From NCBI GenBank assembly GCA_947631885.1, contig CANRMZ010000014.1:1-14152 (forward strand): a DNA stretch of 14,152 nucleotides, read 5' to 3'. Origin of the DNA: an uncultured Bacilli bacterium (GTDB taxonomy: Bacteria; Bacillota_I; Bacilli_A; RF39; UBA660). How positions within the stretch are numbered: the stretch's first letter is position 1; the number at the start of each line of letters is the position of its first letter. Made by a program: the position numbers and the translations under genes. A model generated the notes under the pieces. The model had not been told where the DNA came from, did no database searches, and was given only the letters and a program-made list of their open reading frames with translations. Positions 6,540-13,496 of the stretch are shown piece by piece.

Positions 6540-7973
6540 ATGAAACCAGCAGTAAAGAAGGTTATATATACAATCTTAATAATTGTATCTTGCATATTAT
6601 TTGCCATAAGTCTTTTCTTAAGGCTTAAATTTGGCAACCCTCAGTTTGAACAAGTAATAGATACTATGTATTCTCCTAAAGGGTCTAGCATTGCGGTTAT
6701 CCTAGATGGGGTTTGTTTTTCACTGCCTATAGTTTTTGTATTATTATGCGTTTTATTAATACCCATTTATTTAAAAAATAATAAGATAAAAAAGGGAATA
6801 TATACTTTAGTTATCAGTTTGTTCTTATGTATATATTCACTTCTTTCAATGGGCTTCTTTAAATGGTGTATTAATATGGTATCAACCTCCACAATATTCG
6901 AGGATTATTATGTAAATCCTAAGGATGTTGAGATAACCTTTCCTGAAGAGAGGAAAAATTTAATATATATTTATATGGAATCGATGGAATCAAGCTTTTC
7001 TTCCTTTACTTTTGATGGTAAAAAAGTAAATGTTATTCCTAATTTAACTAAAATAGCAAATGATAATATTAATTTTAGTAATACTAAAGGCTTGGGAGGA
7101 GCAGTAAGAATACCTCTTACCACTTGGACTGTGGCAGGTACAGTTGCTCAAATGGGTGGTATACCTTTAAAATCTAGTATGAAAAGAAATAAATATGGCC
7201 TAGGTAGCGATGAATTCTTGCCTGGTGCTATAATGCTAGGTGATATTTTAGAGGATGCAGGATATCATAATTATTATTTACTTGGCTCTAATGATAAGTT
7301 CGCCGGGACTAAAGCTTTACTCGAAAGTCATGGCAACTTTGAAATATTTGACTATAAATGGGCTAAAGAAGAAGGTAGAATAGCTAAAGATTATAAAGTA
7401 AACTGGGGTTTTGAAGATTCTAAATTATATAGGATGGCTAAAGAAGAGTTATTAAGAATATCTAGAGATAGCGAAGAACCATTTAACTTTACAATGATTA
7501 CGATAGATACCCATGCAGTAGATGGCTATACAGATAAATCTTGTCAAAAAGAGTATGATTATAAATATGCTAATTCATTAAATTGTGCAGATACTATGTT
7601 AAATGATTTCTTATTATGGCTTCAAGAACAAGATTTTTATGATGACACAGTTGTTATAATTTCGGGCGATCATTTAACAATGCAATCCAATGTTAAAGAT
7701 TATTTAACAGATGCTGATAATAGAACTATATATAATGCCTTTATTAATACGGGAATCACTCCTGTTAAAAGTAAGAATAGATTATTTTCATCTGTTGATA
7801 TGTTTCCAACAACTTTAGCAGCTTTAGGGGTAGACATCGAGGGTAATCGTTTAGGTCTTGGAGTAAACTTGTTTTCTGATGAAGAAACCCTAATAGAAAA
7901 ACTAGGACCAAAAGAATTTAGTAATGAAATATCTAAAAAGTCTAAATATTATGATAAATATTTACTTAATTAA
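6540..7973 (+). CDS. OpgB/LtaS-like membrane phosphoglycerol transferase, paralog 2
   Basis: Also 477 residues, aligning end to end with its upstream neighbour: a tandem duplication that has diverged over the whole length but kept the active site. Membrane segments lie at about 8-27, 51-78 and 86-106. Catalytic candidates are E147 in NLIYIYMESME, T197 in TTWTVAGTVAQMGGIPL, D323/H325 in TIDTH and D377/H378 in ISGDH. The FAGTKALLESHG block (254-265) is closer to E. coli OpgB than the matching block of paralog 1 (FGAEYTLFTNHG). Variable regions include the loop after the nucleophile and the segment at about 330-350. AAGGTG lies ahead of the ATG. The pair probably divides labour, for example initiation and extension or two acceptors, but that is inference. 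A hairpin just downstream probably ends the operon. Confidence 0.9.
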   Translation: MKPAVKKVIYTILIIVSCILFAISLFLRLKFGNPQFEQVIDTMYSPKGSSIAVILDGVCFSLPIVFVLLCVLLIPIYLKNNKIKKGIYTLVISLFLCIYSLLSMGFFKWCINMVSTSTIFEDYYVNPKDVEITFPEERKNLIYIYMESMESSFSSFTFDGKKVNVIPNLTKIANDNINFSNTKGLGGAVRIPLTTWTVAGTVAQMGGIPLKSSMKRNKYGLGSDEFLPGAIMLGDILEDAGYHNYYLLGSNDKFAGTKALLESHGNFEIFDYKWAKEEGRIAKDYKVNWGFEDSKLYRMAKEELLRISRDSEEPFNFTMITIDTHAVDGYTDKSCQKEYDYKYANSLNCADTMLNDFLLWLQEQDFYDDTVVIISGDHLTMQSNVKDYLTDADNRTIYNAFINTGITPVKSKNRLFSSVDMFPTTLAALGVDIEGNRLGLGVNLFSDEETLIEKLGPKEFSNEISKKSKYYDKYLLN

Positions 7974-7986
7974 TTCACATTATTAG

Positions 7987-8021
7987 AAAATCTTCCATAA
8001 GTTAAAATGGAGGATTTTTTT
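7987..8021 (+). terminator. Terminator-like hairpin containing the SD of the dehydrogenase gene
   Basis: aaaatcttccat (7987-7998) pairs with atggaggatttt (8007-8018), 12 bp including one G-U, with an 8-base loop; the T run continues to 8021. GGAGG at 8009-8013, the SD of the next gene, is in the right arm. It could end transcription of the phosphoglycerol transferase operon, and on read-through transcripts hide the SD. Confidence 0.7.
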
Positions 8022-8942
8022 ATGAATTTTGATTACGCGTATGGAAATAATTATTATAAGTATTTTGATGATATAGGGGTAAAAAGTACCAAATATCATA
8101 TATTAGCTCCTTCTCAAGAGCAAGATAAACAACCGGGAATAGAAAATAAAATGAAGCCAGAACCAATCTTCGATGATCCAAACTATAAAGGATCAGGCAA
8201 ATTAAAAGATAAGGTAGCTATTATTACTGGTGGTGACAGTGGCCTCGGAAGAGCTTGTGCTATAGCATTTGTTAAAGAAGGGGCAAAGGTTGTAATACCT
8301 TATTTAGATGAACATGAAGATGCTTTATATACTAAAGATTATATTGAAAAAATGGGTGGAAAATGTTTACTTTTATCTGGTAATTTAGAAACTAAAGAAT
8401 TTTGTGAAGAAGTTGTATCCAAGACAATGGAATATTTTGGTAAAATAGATATTTTAGTTAATAATGCTGGTGTTCAATATCAAGCTGATTCATTAGAGGA
8501 AATATCTGATGAACAATTTGATAAAACTATGAAAACTAACATTTATGGAATGTTTTATTTAACTAGATGTGCACTTAAATACATGGAGAAAGGAAGTAGT
8601 ATTATAAATCTTTCTTCCGTAACAACTTTTTATGGTGAACCTCGACTTATAGATTATGTAACTACTAAAGGAGCAATTGTGGGTTTTACTAGAGCATTAG
8701 CTAGAAATCTTGCTCTCAAGGGTATTAGAGTAAATGCCATAGCTCCAGGTTATTTTTGGACACCACTTCAACCTTCTTGCTGGGACAAAGAGGTCATACC
8801 TTCTTTAGGAAGCGATAGTGCTATGGCTAGAATGGCTAATCCTTATGAACTCGCTCCAACTTTTGTATACTTAGCATCTAGTGATTCAAGTTATGTAACT
8901 GGACAAGTTCTCCATGTAAATGGTGGCCAAGTAATGCCTTAG
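8022..8942 (+). CDS. Short-chain dehydrogenase/reductase, YhdF/YghA type
   Basis: A 306-residue soluble NAD(P)-dependent oxidoreductase of the classical SDR family, in the subgroup with a ~60-residue N-terminal extension (PGIENKMKPEP...DDPNYKGSGKLKDK), found in general stress proteins such as B. subtilis YhdF/YhxC and E. coli YghA. The Rossmann fold shows TGGDSGLG (69-76), NNAG (147-150), the structural Asn N173, and the catalytic S199, Y212 and K216. The end GQVLHVNGGQ is typical. ATG 8022 is chosen: the ATG at 8007 is part of the SD itself (ATGGAGG), whereas GGAGG at 8009-8013 is 8 bases from 8022. The natural substrate of this subgroup is not settled. It is not obviously part of the envelope pathway; it may be a stress or detoxification gene read through from upstream or from an unseen promoter. 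Confidence 0.92.
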   Translation: MNFDYAYGNNYYKYFDDIGVKSTKYHILAPSQEQDKQPGIENKMKPEPIFDDPNYKGSGKLKDKVAIITGGDSGLGRACAIAFVKEGAKVVIPYLDEHEDALYTKDYIEKMGGKCLLLSGNLETKEFCEEVVSKTMEYFGKIDILVNNAGVQYQADSLEEISDEQFDKTMKTNIYGMFYLTRCALKYMEKGSSIINLSSVTTFYGEPRLIDYVTTKGAIVGFTRALARNLALKGIRVNAIAPGYFWTPLQPSCWDKEVIPSLGSDSAMARMANPYELAPTFVYLASSDSSYVTGQVLHVNGGQVMP

Positions 8943-8950
8943 GCAAATAA

Positions 8951-8979
8951 AATATTCTATAAAAGAATATTATTTTAAT
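8951..8979 (+). terminator. Weak AT-only terminator after the dehydrogenase gene
   Basis: aatattct (8951-8958) and agaatatt (8964-8971) form an 8-bp stem around a 5-base loop, followed by attttaat. The stem has only two G-C pairs, so termination would be inefficient. Confidence 0.45.
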
Positions 8980-9040
8980 GTTCTAGTAAATTAGATTATA
9001 AAAATAAAATCTTTAAAAGATGAAAAAATAACAAAATAAA

Positions 9041-9108
9041 AAAGGAAATTTGGCCTTTATCGGGTATATATAAATATAAAGGGAGTAAATATACCCTGAT
9101 AAAGGAGG
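9041..9108 (+). promoter_or_regulatory. Structured leader of the BRO/DinD-like gene, SD in the stem
   Basis: cctttatc-gggtatat (9054-9069) pairs with atataccc (9089-9096) and gataaagg (9098-9105), 16 bp with one bulged t, around a 19-base loop. The SD AAAGGAGG (9101-9108) is half buried in the stem. The left part (9041-9073) matches the leader of the Rpn gene (from 13388) at 28 of 33 positions by hand count. Confidence 0.7.
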
Positions 9109-9116
9109 CTTTGGTT

Positions 9117-9974
9117 ATGGATAATCAAAATAAAATGTATTTAATAAATAAAATATTTAATAATGAGACGATTAGAACAGTTTGGGATAAGGAAGATGAA
9201 AAATATTTTATTAGTGTAGTAGATGTTGTAGGTGTGCTTGTAGATAGCAAAGAACCACGAAAATATTGGAATTGGTTAAAAAATAAGCTATCAAAAGAAG
9301 AAAGTTTTGAAGTGTCTAGTATTACTAGACAGTTGAAACTCAAAGCTCAAGATGGTAAATATCGTATGACTGATGTTGTCGATATCGAAGGAATGTTTAG
9401 AATTATTGAATCAATTCCTAGTAAGAATGCTGAACCAATAAAAAGGTGGTTAGCTAAACTAGGAAGTGAAAGAATAGATGAAGTATTTGATCCTTCCATA
9501 GCCGCTCAAAGATCAATCGATTTGTATAGAGCTAAAGGTTATGATGAAAAGTGGATTACCAAAAGATTTCAAAGTGTTCAAAATAGAAAAAGTCTTACTG
9601 ATATATGGAAAGAAAGTGGAGTACATGAAGGCAAAGAGTTTGCTATATTAACTAATGAAATATATAAAAGTTGGTCAGGAATGACTGCGAAAGAATACAA
9701 ATCTTTTAAAGGACTTAGAAAAGAATCTTTAAGAGACAATATGTCTGATGTTGAAGTAGCTCTTGCTGATTTAGGAGAAATAGCTACTAGAGAAATAGCC
9801 AAAAGACATAAGCCACATGGACTAGAGCAAAACAAGGAAATAGCAAGATTGGGTGGAAACACTGCTAAAGTTGCTAGAGAAGATTTAGAAAAGAAATTAA
9901 ATGAGACAATAATAACAAGTAATAATGTTTTAAATTATAAATATATTAACCAAAAGCAGATAGAAGATAAATAA
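9117..9974 (+). CDS. BRO-N domain protein, DinD-like
   Basis: A 285-residue protein with an N-terminal BRO-N domain (about 13-105), a DNA-binding module common in phage antirepressors: IRTVWDKEDEKYFISVVDVVGVL, PRKYWNWLK and DVVDIEGMFRIIESIPS are typical. The C-terminal part (about 150-270) carries SWSGMTAKEYKSFKGLRKESLRDNM and LADLGEIATREIAKRHKPHGLEQN, seen in DNA damage-inducible protein D-like relatives. ATG 9117 is chosen because AAAGGAGG (9101-9108) is 8 bases away; a TTG at 9111 would be too close. It stands alone, with no phage structural or integrase gene near it, between the dehydrogenase and the glycosyltransferase/flippase pair. A DNA-binding or SOS-linked role is known only by family resemblance; I see no LexA-like site. 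The leader suggests translational control. Confidence 0.86.
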   Translation: MDNQNKMYLINKIFNNETIRTVWDKEDEKYFISVVDVVGVLVDSKEPRKYWNWLKNKLSKEESFEVSSITRQLKLKAQDGKYRMTDVVDIEGMFRIIESIPSKNAEPIKRWLAKLGSERIDEVFDPSIAAQRSIDLYRAKGYDEKWITKRFQSVQNRKSLTDIWKESGVHEGKEFAILTNEIYKSWSGMTAKEYKSFKGLRKESLRDNMSDVEVALADLGEIATREIAKRHKPHGLEQNKEIARLGGNTAKVAREDLEKKLNETIITSNNVLNYKYINQKQIEDK

Positions 9975-10005
9975 TTGCTATTATTTACCTATGGTATGTT
10001 ATAAT
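9975..10005 (+). promoter_or_regulatory. Extended -10 promoter of the GtrB/GtrA pair
   Basis: TGT followed by a perfect TATAAT (9997-10005) is an extended -10. A possible -35, TTGCTA (9975-9980), is 19 bases away, longer than ideal. The start would be near 10012, giving a leader of little more than the SD. It overlaps the last bases of the preceding gene's end region. Confidence 0.6.
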
Positions 10006-10024
10006 TATAGCTATAGGAGTGAAT

Positions 10025-10957
10025 ATGGATAAAATTGCGGTATTAATACCATGTTATAATGAAGCACAAACCATAGAGAAAGTAGTAAAGGATTTTAAGA
10101 AAGCTTTACCTGAAGCTACAATCTATGTATATGATAATAATTCAAGTGATGGCACTGCTGAAATAGCTAAAAAGGCAGGAGCAGTTGTTCGCTATGAGTA
10201 TAAACAAGGCAAAGGTAATGTTGTTAGAAATATGTTTAGAAACATTGATGCTGAATGTTACCTTATGATTGATGGAGATGATACATATCCTGCGAAACAC
10301 GCTAGAGAAATGTGTGATATGATTCTAGAAAAGAAAGCAGATATGGTTATTGGCGATAGATTATCATCTACCTATTTTAAAGAGAATAAAAGAGCTTTCC
10401 ATAACTTTGGCAATCGTTTAGTAAGATTTAGTATAAATTTCTTATTTAAGAGCAAAGTAAAAGATATAATGACTGGTTATAGAGCTTTTAGTTATGAATT
10501 TGTAAAAGGATTCCCTGTTTTATCTAAAGGCTTTGAAATTGAAACAGAAATGACCATTCATGCGGTTGATAAAAATTATCGCTTAGTAGAAATACCAATT
10601 GATTTTCGTGATCGCCCTGAAGGAAGTGTATCTAAGCTTAATACTGTAACGGATGGTTTTAAAGTTTTAAAGACGATTGCTGTTTTATTTAAAGAATATA
10701 AGCCTTCGGCTTTCTTTAATATTTTTGCTTTTATCTTTTTAGCATTAGCATTAGGTTTTGGTATTCCGGTTGTTATAGAATTTTATAAAACCGGTTTAGT
10801 AGAAAGATTCCCAACCCTTATTGTTGCGTGTATCTTCTTAGTAATAGCTTTACTCTTATGGATATGTGGAGTAATATTACAAGTTATCGTTAAAAAGCAT
10901 AAACAATTATATGAGATACTTATGAACATGATGAGGAATAATGAAAAAACTAATTAA
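10025..10957 (+). CDS. GtrB/CsbB-like polyprenyl-phosphate glycosyltransferase
   Basis: A 310-residue GT2 enzyme expected to load a sugar onto undecaprenyl phosphate at the cytoplasmic face. The catalytic part has VLIPCYNEAQTI (6-17), DNNSSDGT (37-44), the metal-binding DGDD (83-86), IMTGYRAFS (148-156) and RPEGSVSKLNT (197-207), all characteristic of the dolichol-phosphate mannosyltransferase/GtrB group. Two C-terminal membrane segments (about 229-252, 263-289) anchor it, as in GtrB and CsbB. ATG 10025 is chosen: AGGAG at 10015-10019 is 5 bases away, while the GTG at 10019 overlaps the SD. It overlaps the flippase gene by 17 bases, a typical coupled pair. The third partner expected in such systems, a GT-C transferase that uses the flipped lipid-sugar, is not in the window. 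The sugar (glucose, GlcNAc or other) cannot be read from sequence. Confidence 0.9.
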   Translation: MDKIAVLIPCYNEAQTIEKVVKDFKKALPEATIYVYDNNSSDGTAEIAKKAGAVVRYEYKQGKGNVVRNMFRNIDAECYLMIDGDDTYPAKHAREMCDMILEKKADMVIGDRLSSTYFKENKRAFHNFGNRLVRFSINFLFKSKVKDIMTGYRAFSYEFVKGFPVLSKGFEIETEMTIHAVDKNYRLVEIPIDFRDRPEGSVSKLNTVTDGFKVLKTIAVLFKEYKPSAFFNIFAFIFLALALGFGIPVVIEFYKTGLVERFPTLIVACIFLVIALLLWICGVILQVIVKKHKQLYEILMNMMRNNEKTN

Positions 10958-11330
10958 ACAAATTTTAAAGTTTGGCGTAGTAGGGGTTATTGCTACCATT
11001 ATTGATGTTGGGCTATACTCTTTACTTACGGATCTTGTAGGCATTCATTATGCTGTATCACAAGTTATATCCTTTGCTATATCTTTAGCTTTTAACTACT
11101 GGGCCTCTATTAAATGGGTATTTGATGCTAAAAAGCAAACACCTAAAGAAGCTTTATTATTATTTATAGGACTTAGTATCGTAGGACTTGGAATAAATGA
11201 ACTTATCCTGTGGATAGGTATTGATATTCTAGGATTTAAAAAGTATCACTTACTTATTAAGTTATTAGCTACTGGTATAGTTATGGTATTTAATTTTATT
11301 ACGAGAAAACTATTTATCGAAAAAAGATAA
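10941..11330 (+). CDS. GtrA-family lipid-linked sugar flippase
   Basis: A 129-residue membrane protein with four hydrophobic segments (about 8-30, 37-56, 67-90, 100-120), the size and layout of GtrA/GtcA proteins. The start KQILKFGVVGVIATIIDVGLYSLL and the block SFAISLAFNYWASIKWVF are typical of the family, which is thought to flip polyprenyl-phosphate sugars across the membrane. The 17-base overlap with the GtrB-like gene and a GAGGA 3 bases before the ATG suggest translational coupling. Its stop codon lies in the right arm of the following terminator. The neighbouring phosphoglycerol transferases and glmS make glycosylation of a teichoic-acid-like polymer, as done by CsbB/GtcA-type systems, a fair but unproven reading. 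Confidence 0.9.
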   Translation: MKKLIKQILKFGVVGVIATIIDVGLYSLLTDLVGIHYAVSQVISFAISLAFNYWASIKWVFDAKKQTPKEALLLFIGLSIVGLGINELILWIGIDILGFKKYHLLIKLLATGIVMVFNFITRKLFIEKR

Positions 11331-11341
11331 ATAGTTTTTTT
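11306..11341 (+). terminator. Intrinsic terminator of the GtrB/GtrA pair
   Basis: aaaactatttatc (11306-11318) and gataaatagtttt (11326-11338) pair perfectly over 13 bp with a 7-base A-rich loop; T residues continue to 11341. It overlaps the end of the flippase gene. Confidence 0.88.
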
Positions 11342-11352
11342 GTAAAGTGCAT

Positions 11353-11381
11353 TTGCAATAATCATGCAGTTATGATACGAT
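11353..11381 (+). promoter_or_regulatory. glmS promoter
   Basis: -35 TTGCAA (11353-11358), a 17-base spacer and -10 TACGAT (11376-11381), with an upstream TG at 11373-11374 making an extended -10. A start near 11388 leaves about 37 bases before the ribozyme core, consistent with a leader that is cut off on cleavage. Confidence 0.6.
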
Positions 11382-11423
11382 TATCTAAATTATTATAGCA
11401 TTGAAAGGATGGAAGCTAAATAA

Positions 11424-11550
11424 TGGCGCATGGCCGTTTATAGGTGACGAGGACTGTATGATCGAATTATCAGCGGATATTACAGCGGTTCAATTTTAAT
11501 CGTAAGATATATTTAAAAAATAAAAATAACTTTATTACAAAGGATATATC
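11424..11550 (+). ncRNA. glmS ribozyme: glmS ribozyme (glucosamine-6-phosphate-activated)
   Basis: The region ahead of glmS carries the glmS ribozyme core: GCGC at the cleavage region (11426-11429), tGACGAGGA (11446-11453), ATCGAA (11461-11466), GCGGAT (11473-11478) and CGTAAG (11501-11506), in the order and spacing of the B. subtilis element. Helices fit by covariation: ctgta (11454-11458) with tacag (11481-11485) replaces GGAGG/CCTCC, and cggtt (11486-11490) with aatcg (11498-11502) replaces the longer third helix. gatatat (11506-11512) with atatatc (11544-11550) can form a fourth helix. When glucosamine-6-phosphate is abundant the mRNA is cut and then degraded, lowering GlmS. It is shorter and more AT-rich than well-known examples. 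The exact cut site, near 11425/11426, would have G rather than the usual A before it. Confidence 0.9.
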
Positions 11551-11575
11551 ATAAAATTATTTTGAAAGGAATTTT

Positions 11576-13339
11576 ATGTGTGGAATAATTGGCTATCAAG
11601 GAAAAAATAGCGTAGTTCCTATTTTATTAGATGGCCTAAAATCATTAGAATACCGTGGTTATGACTCCGCGGGTATTGCTGTATGCGAAAATAATAAAGT
11701 CAAGATCATTAAAGCTGTTGGTAAAGTAGCTAACTTAGAAAAGAAAATAGATAAAAATATATCTTCCCAAATAGGTATTGCTCATACTAGATGGGCAACT
11801 CATGGAGGAGTATGTGAAGAAAATGCCCATCCACATCATCAAGGCGTAATTTCTTTAGTTCACAATGGTATTATTGAAAATTATGTTGAACTTAAAAATA
11901 TACTTTTAAAAAAGAAATATACTTTTAAAGGTCAAACTGATAGTGAAGTATTATGTGCTTTTATTGATATGCTTTATAAAGAAAATAAAGATATGCTTAA
12001 GACCATATCTTTGATGCAAAAAGAAGTAAAGGGAAGCTATGCATTATTAATTCTTAACGAAGAAGAACCTGATAAAGTGTATGCGACAAGATGCAATTCG
12101 CCTCTTATAGTGTCTTATACTGATGATGGCATATACTTTGCTTCCGATGTGCCTGCCATAATAAAGTACACTAAAAAGTATTATTTACTTGATAATAATG
12201 ATATAGTTATTGCTCATAATAGTATTGAATTTTATAATAAAAATTTAGATAAAATAACTAAAAAAGAAGAAGTATTTGACAAAACTGTTGAAGAAGCTCA
12301 AAAAGGTGAATATAAGCATTTTATGCTTAAAGAAATAAATGATGAACCTAAAGTAATAAGAGAGTTATTAAATTATTATGTTAAAGATAATAAGTTTAAT
12401 GATAATATGCCTTACTTTAAAAAGTATAATAAGATATTTATTGTTGGCTGTGGTAGTGCATATTATACAGGTGAGATAGCTAAGAATATCTTTGAAAAGT
12501 ATGTAGGTATTCCTGTTTATTGTTATCTTGCTAGTGAATATCGTTATCAAAAACACTTTTATGATAAAAATACCTTAGTAATATTTATCTCTCAATCGGG
12601 AGAAACTGCTGATACTTTAGAGGCACTGCGTAAAACCAAGGAAAATGGCGTAGATGCTTTAGCAATTGTTAATGTCTATGCATCATCTATTGCTAGAGAG
12701 GCTGATAAAGTTTTATATATTAAAGCAGGAGTTGAAATTGCCGTGGCTACTACTAAAGCCTTTATTGCTCAAGTTTGTTTACTCACCTTTATTGCCCTTA
12801 AGATGGCGGGTAAAGAAGAATTATTAAAATATTTTGCTAATTTAGATAAAGAAATAGAAAAATTAATTAATCTTGATTATAAACCAGTCGCTAAACACTT
12901 TTATAAGTCCCATAGTGCATTTTTCATTGGTCGAGGTATAGATTATGGTTTATGTGAAGAAGGAAGCTTAAAGCTCAAAGAAATATCGTATATTAATTCA
13001 TCAGCTTTCCCAGCCGGGGAACTAAAACACGGAACTATATCATTAATCGAAGAAAATACCCCGGTAGTTGTTATAACTAGTAATCCTGATTTAAAACCTA
13101 AAACAATAAGTAATGCTAAAGAAGTTAAAGCAAGAGGAGCATATCTTTTATACATCACTAATGATAAAGAAAAAGATAAATTCTATAATGATGTAATAGA
13201 AATTAGACATATTCATGAAATAGTCGATTCTATTATGATGGTAGTGCCACTTCAAATGCTTGCATATCATGTTGCTTTACTAAAAAAACTGGACATTGAT
13301 AAACCTCGAAATCTAGCTAAGAGTGTAACAGTAGAATAA
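11576..13339 (+). CDS. glmS: Glutamine-fructose-6-phosphate aminotransferase (isomerizing)
   Basis: A 587-residue cytoplasmic enzyme making glucosamine-6-phosphate from fructose-6-phosphate and glutamine, the first step to UDP-GlcNAc. The N-terminal glutamine amidohydrolase domain starts with the nucleophile Cys2 (MCGIIGY) and holds EYRGYDSAGIA (25-35), TRWATHG (71-77), HNGIIENY (96-103) and GQTDSE (119-124). The linker YKHFMLKEI (246-254) leads into two SIS domains, with FIVGCGSAYYTG (288-299), ISQSGETADTL (338-348), VATTKAFIAQ (390-399) and FPAGELKHG (478-486). The C-terminus KPRNLAKSVTVE is canonical. It is slightly shorter than the usual 600-610 residues. AAAGGA at 11565-11570 is 5 bases before the ATG. 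It is controlled by the upstream ribozyme and closed by a terminator, so it is its own unit; it supplies amino sugar for wall and the surrounding glycan genes. Confidence 0.97.
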   Translation: MCGIIGYQGKNSVVPILLDGLKSLEYRGYDSAGIAVCENNKVKIIKAVGKVANLEKKIDKNISSQIGIAHTRWATHGGVCEENAHPHHQGVISLVHNGIIENYVELKNILLKKKYTFKGQTDSEVLCAFIDMLYKENKDMLKTISLMQKEVKGSYALLILNEEEPDKVYATRCNSPLIVSYTDDGIYFASDVPAIIKYTKKYYLLDNNDIVIAHNSIEFYNKNLDKITKKEEVFDKTVEEAQKGEYKHFMLKEINDEPKVIRELLNYYVKDNKFNDNMPYFKKYNKIFIVGCGSAYYTGEIAKNIFEKYVGIPVYCYLASEYRYQKHFYDKNTLVIFISQSGETADTLEALRKTKENGVDALAIVNVYASSIAREADKVLYIKAGVEIAVATTKAFIAQVCLLTFIALKMAGKEELLKYFANLDKEIEKLINLDYKPVAKHFYKSHSAFFIGRGIDYGLCEEGSLKLKEISYINSSAFPAGELKHGTISLIEENTPVVVITSNPDLKPKTISNAKEVKARGAYLLYITNDKEKDKFYNDVIEIRHIHEIVDSIMMVVPLQMLAYHVALLKKLDIDKPRNLAKSVTVE

Positions 13340-13343
13340 GAAG

Positions 13344-13367
13344 ATCTCACAAAAAGTGAGATTTTTT
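13344..13367 (+). terminator. glmS terminator
   Basis: atctcac (13344-13350) and gtgagat (13356-13362) form a perfect 7-bp stem with an A5 loop, followed by a run of T to 13367. Confidence 0.88.
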
Positions 13368-13387
13368 AAAAAAAATGAAGCTAAAAA

Positions 13388-13468
13388 AAAGGAAAATTGA
13401 CTTTCATCCGGTATATATAATAGTAGAAGGGGAAAAAATAGATAATTTATACCCCCACGGAAAGGAGG
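13388..13468 (+). promoter_or_regulatory. Structured leader of the Rpn-family gene, homologous to the BRO leader
   Basis: Begins with aaaggaaa, ttg, cttt and ggtatatataa in the same order and almost the same spacing as the BRO leader at 9041. ctttc (13401-13405) can pair with gaaag (13460-13464), and ggtata (13410-13415) with tatacc (13448-13453), leaving an internal loop. The SD-like AAAGGAGG (13461-13468) is again at the right foot of the stem, but 28 bases before the nuclease ATG. Confidence 0.6.
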
Positions 13469-13496
13469 AAGCCAAAGAAGTAATTAAAATGGATAT

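Noticed and set aside
9111..9116. TTG start for the BRO gene two codons earlier
   Set aside because: Only 2 bases from the SD; ATG 9117 has the proper spacing.
9117..9974. BRO gene as evidence of a prophage
   Set aside because: No integrase, replication, packaging or structural gene accompanies it, and the neighbours are ordinary metabolic and envelope genes.
9968..9987. taaataat/attattta inverted repeat at the end of the BRO gene as a terminator
   Set aside because: The stem is entirely A-T and no T run follows; it also overlaps the promoter region of the next gene.
13397..13421. TTGACT and TATAAT in the Rpn leader read as a promoter
   Set aside because: The spacer would be only 13 bases, and the BRO leader, which shares the surrounding sequence, has neither hexamer intact. 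A shared leader element fits better.
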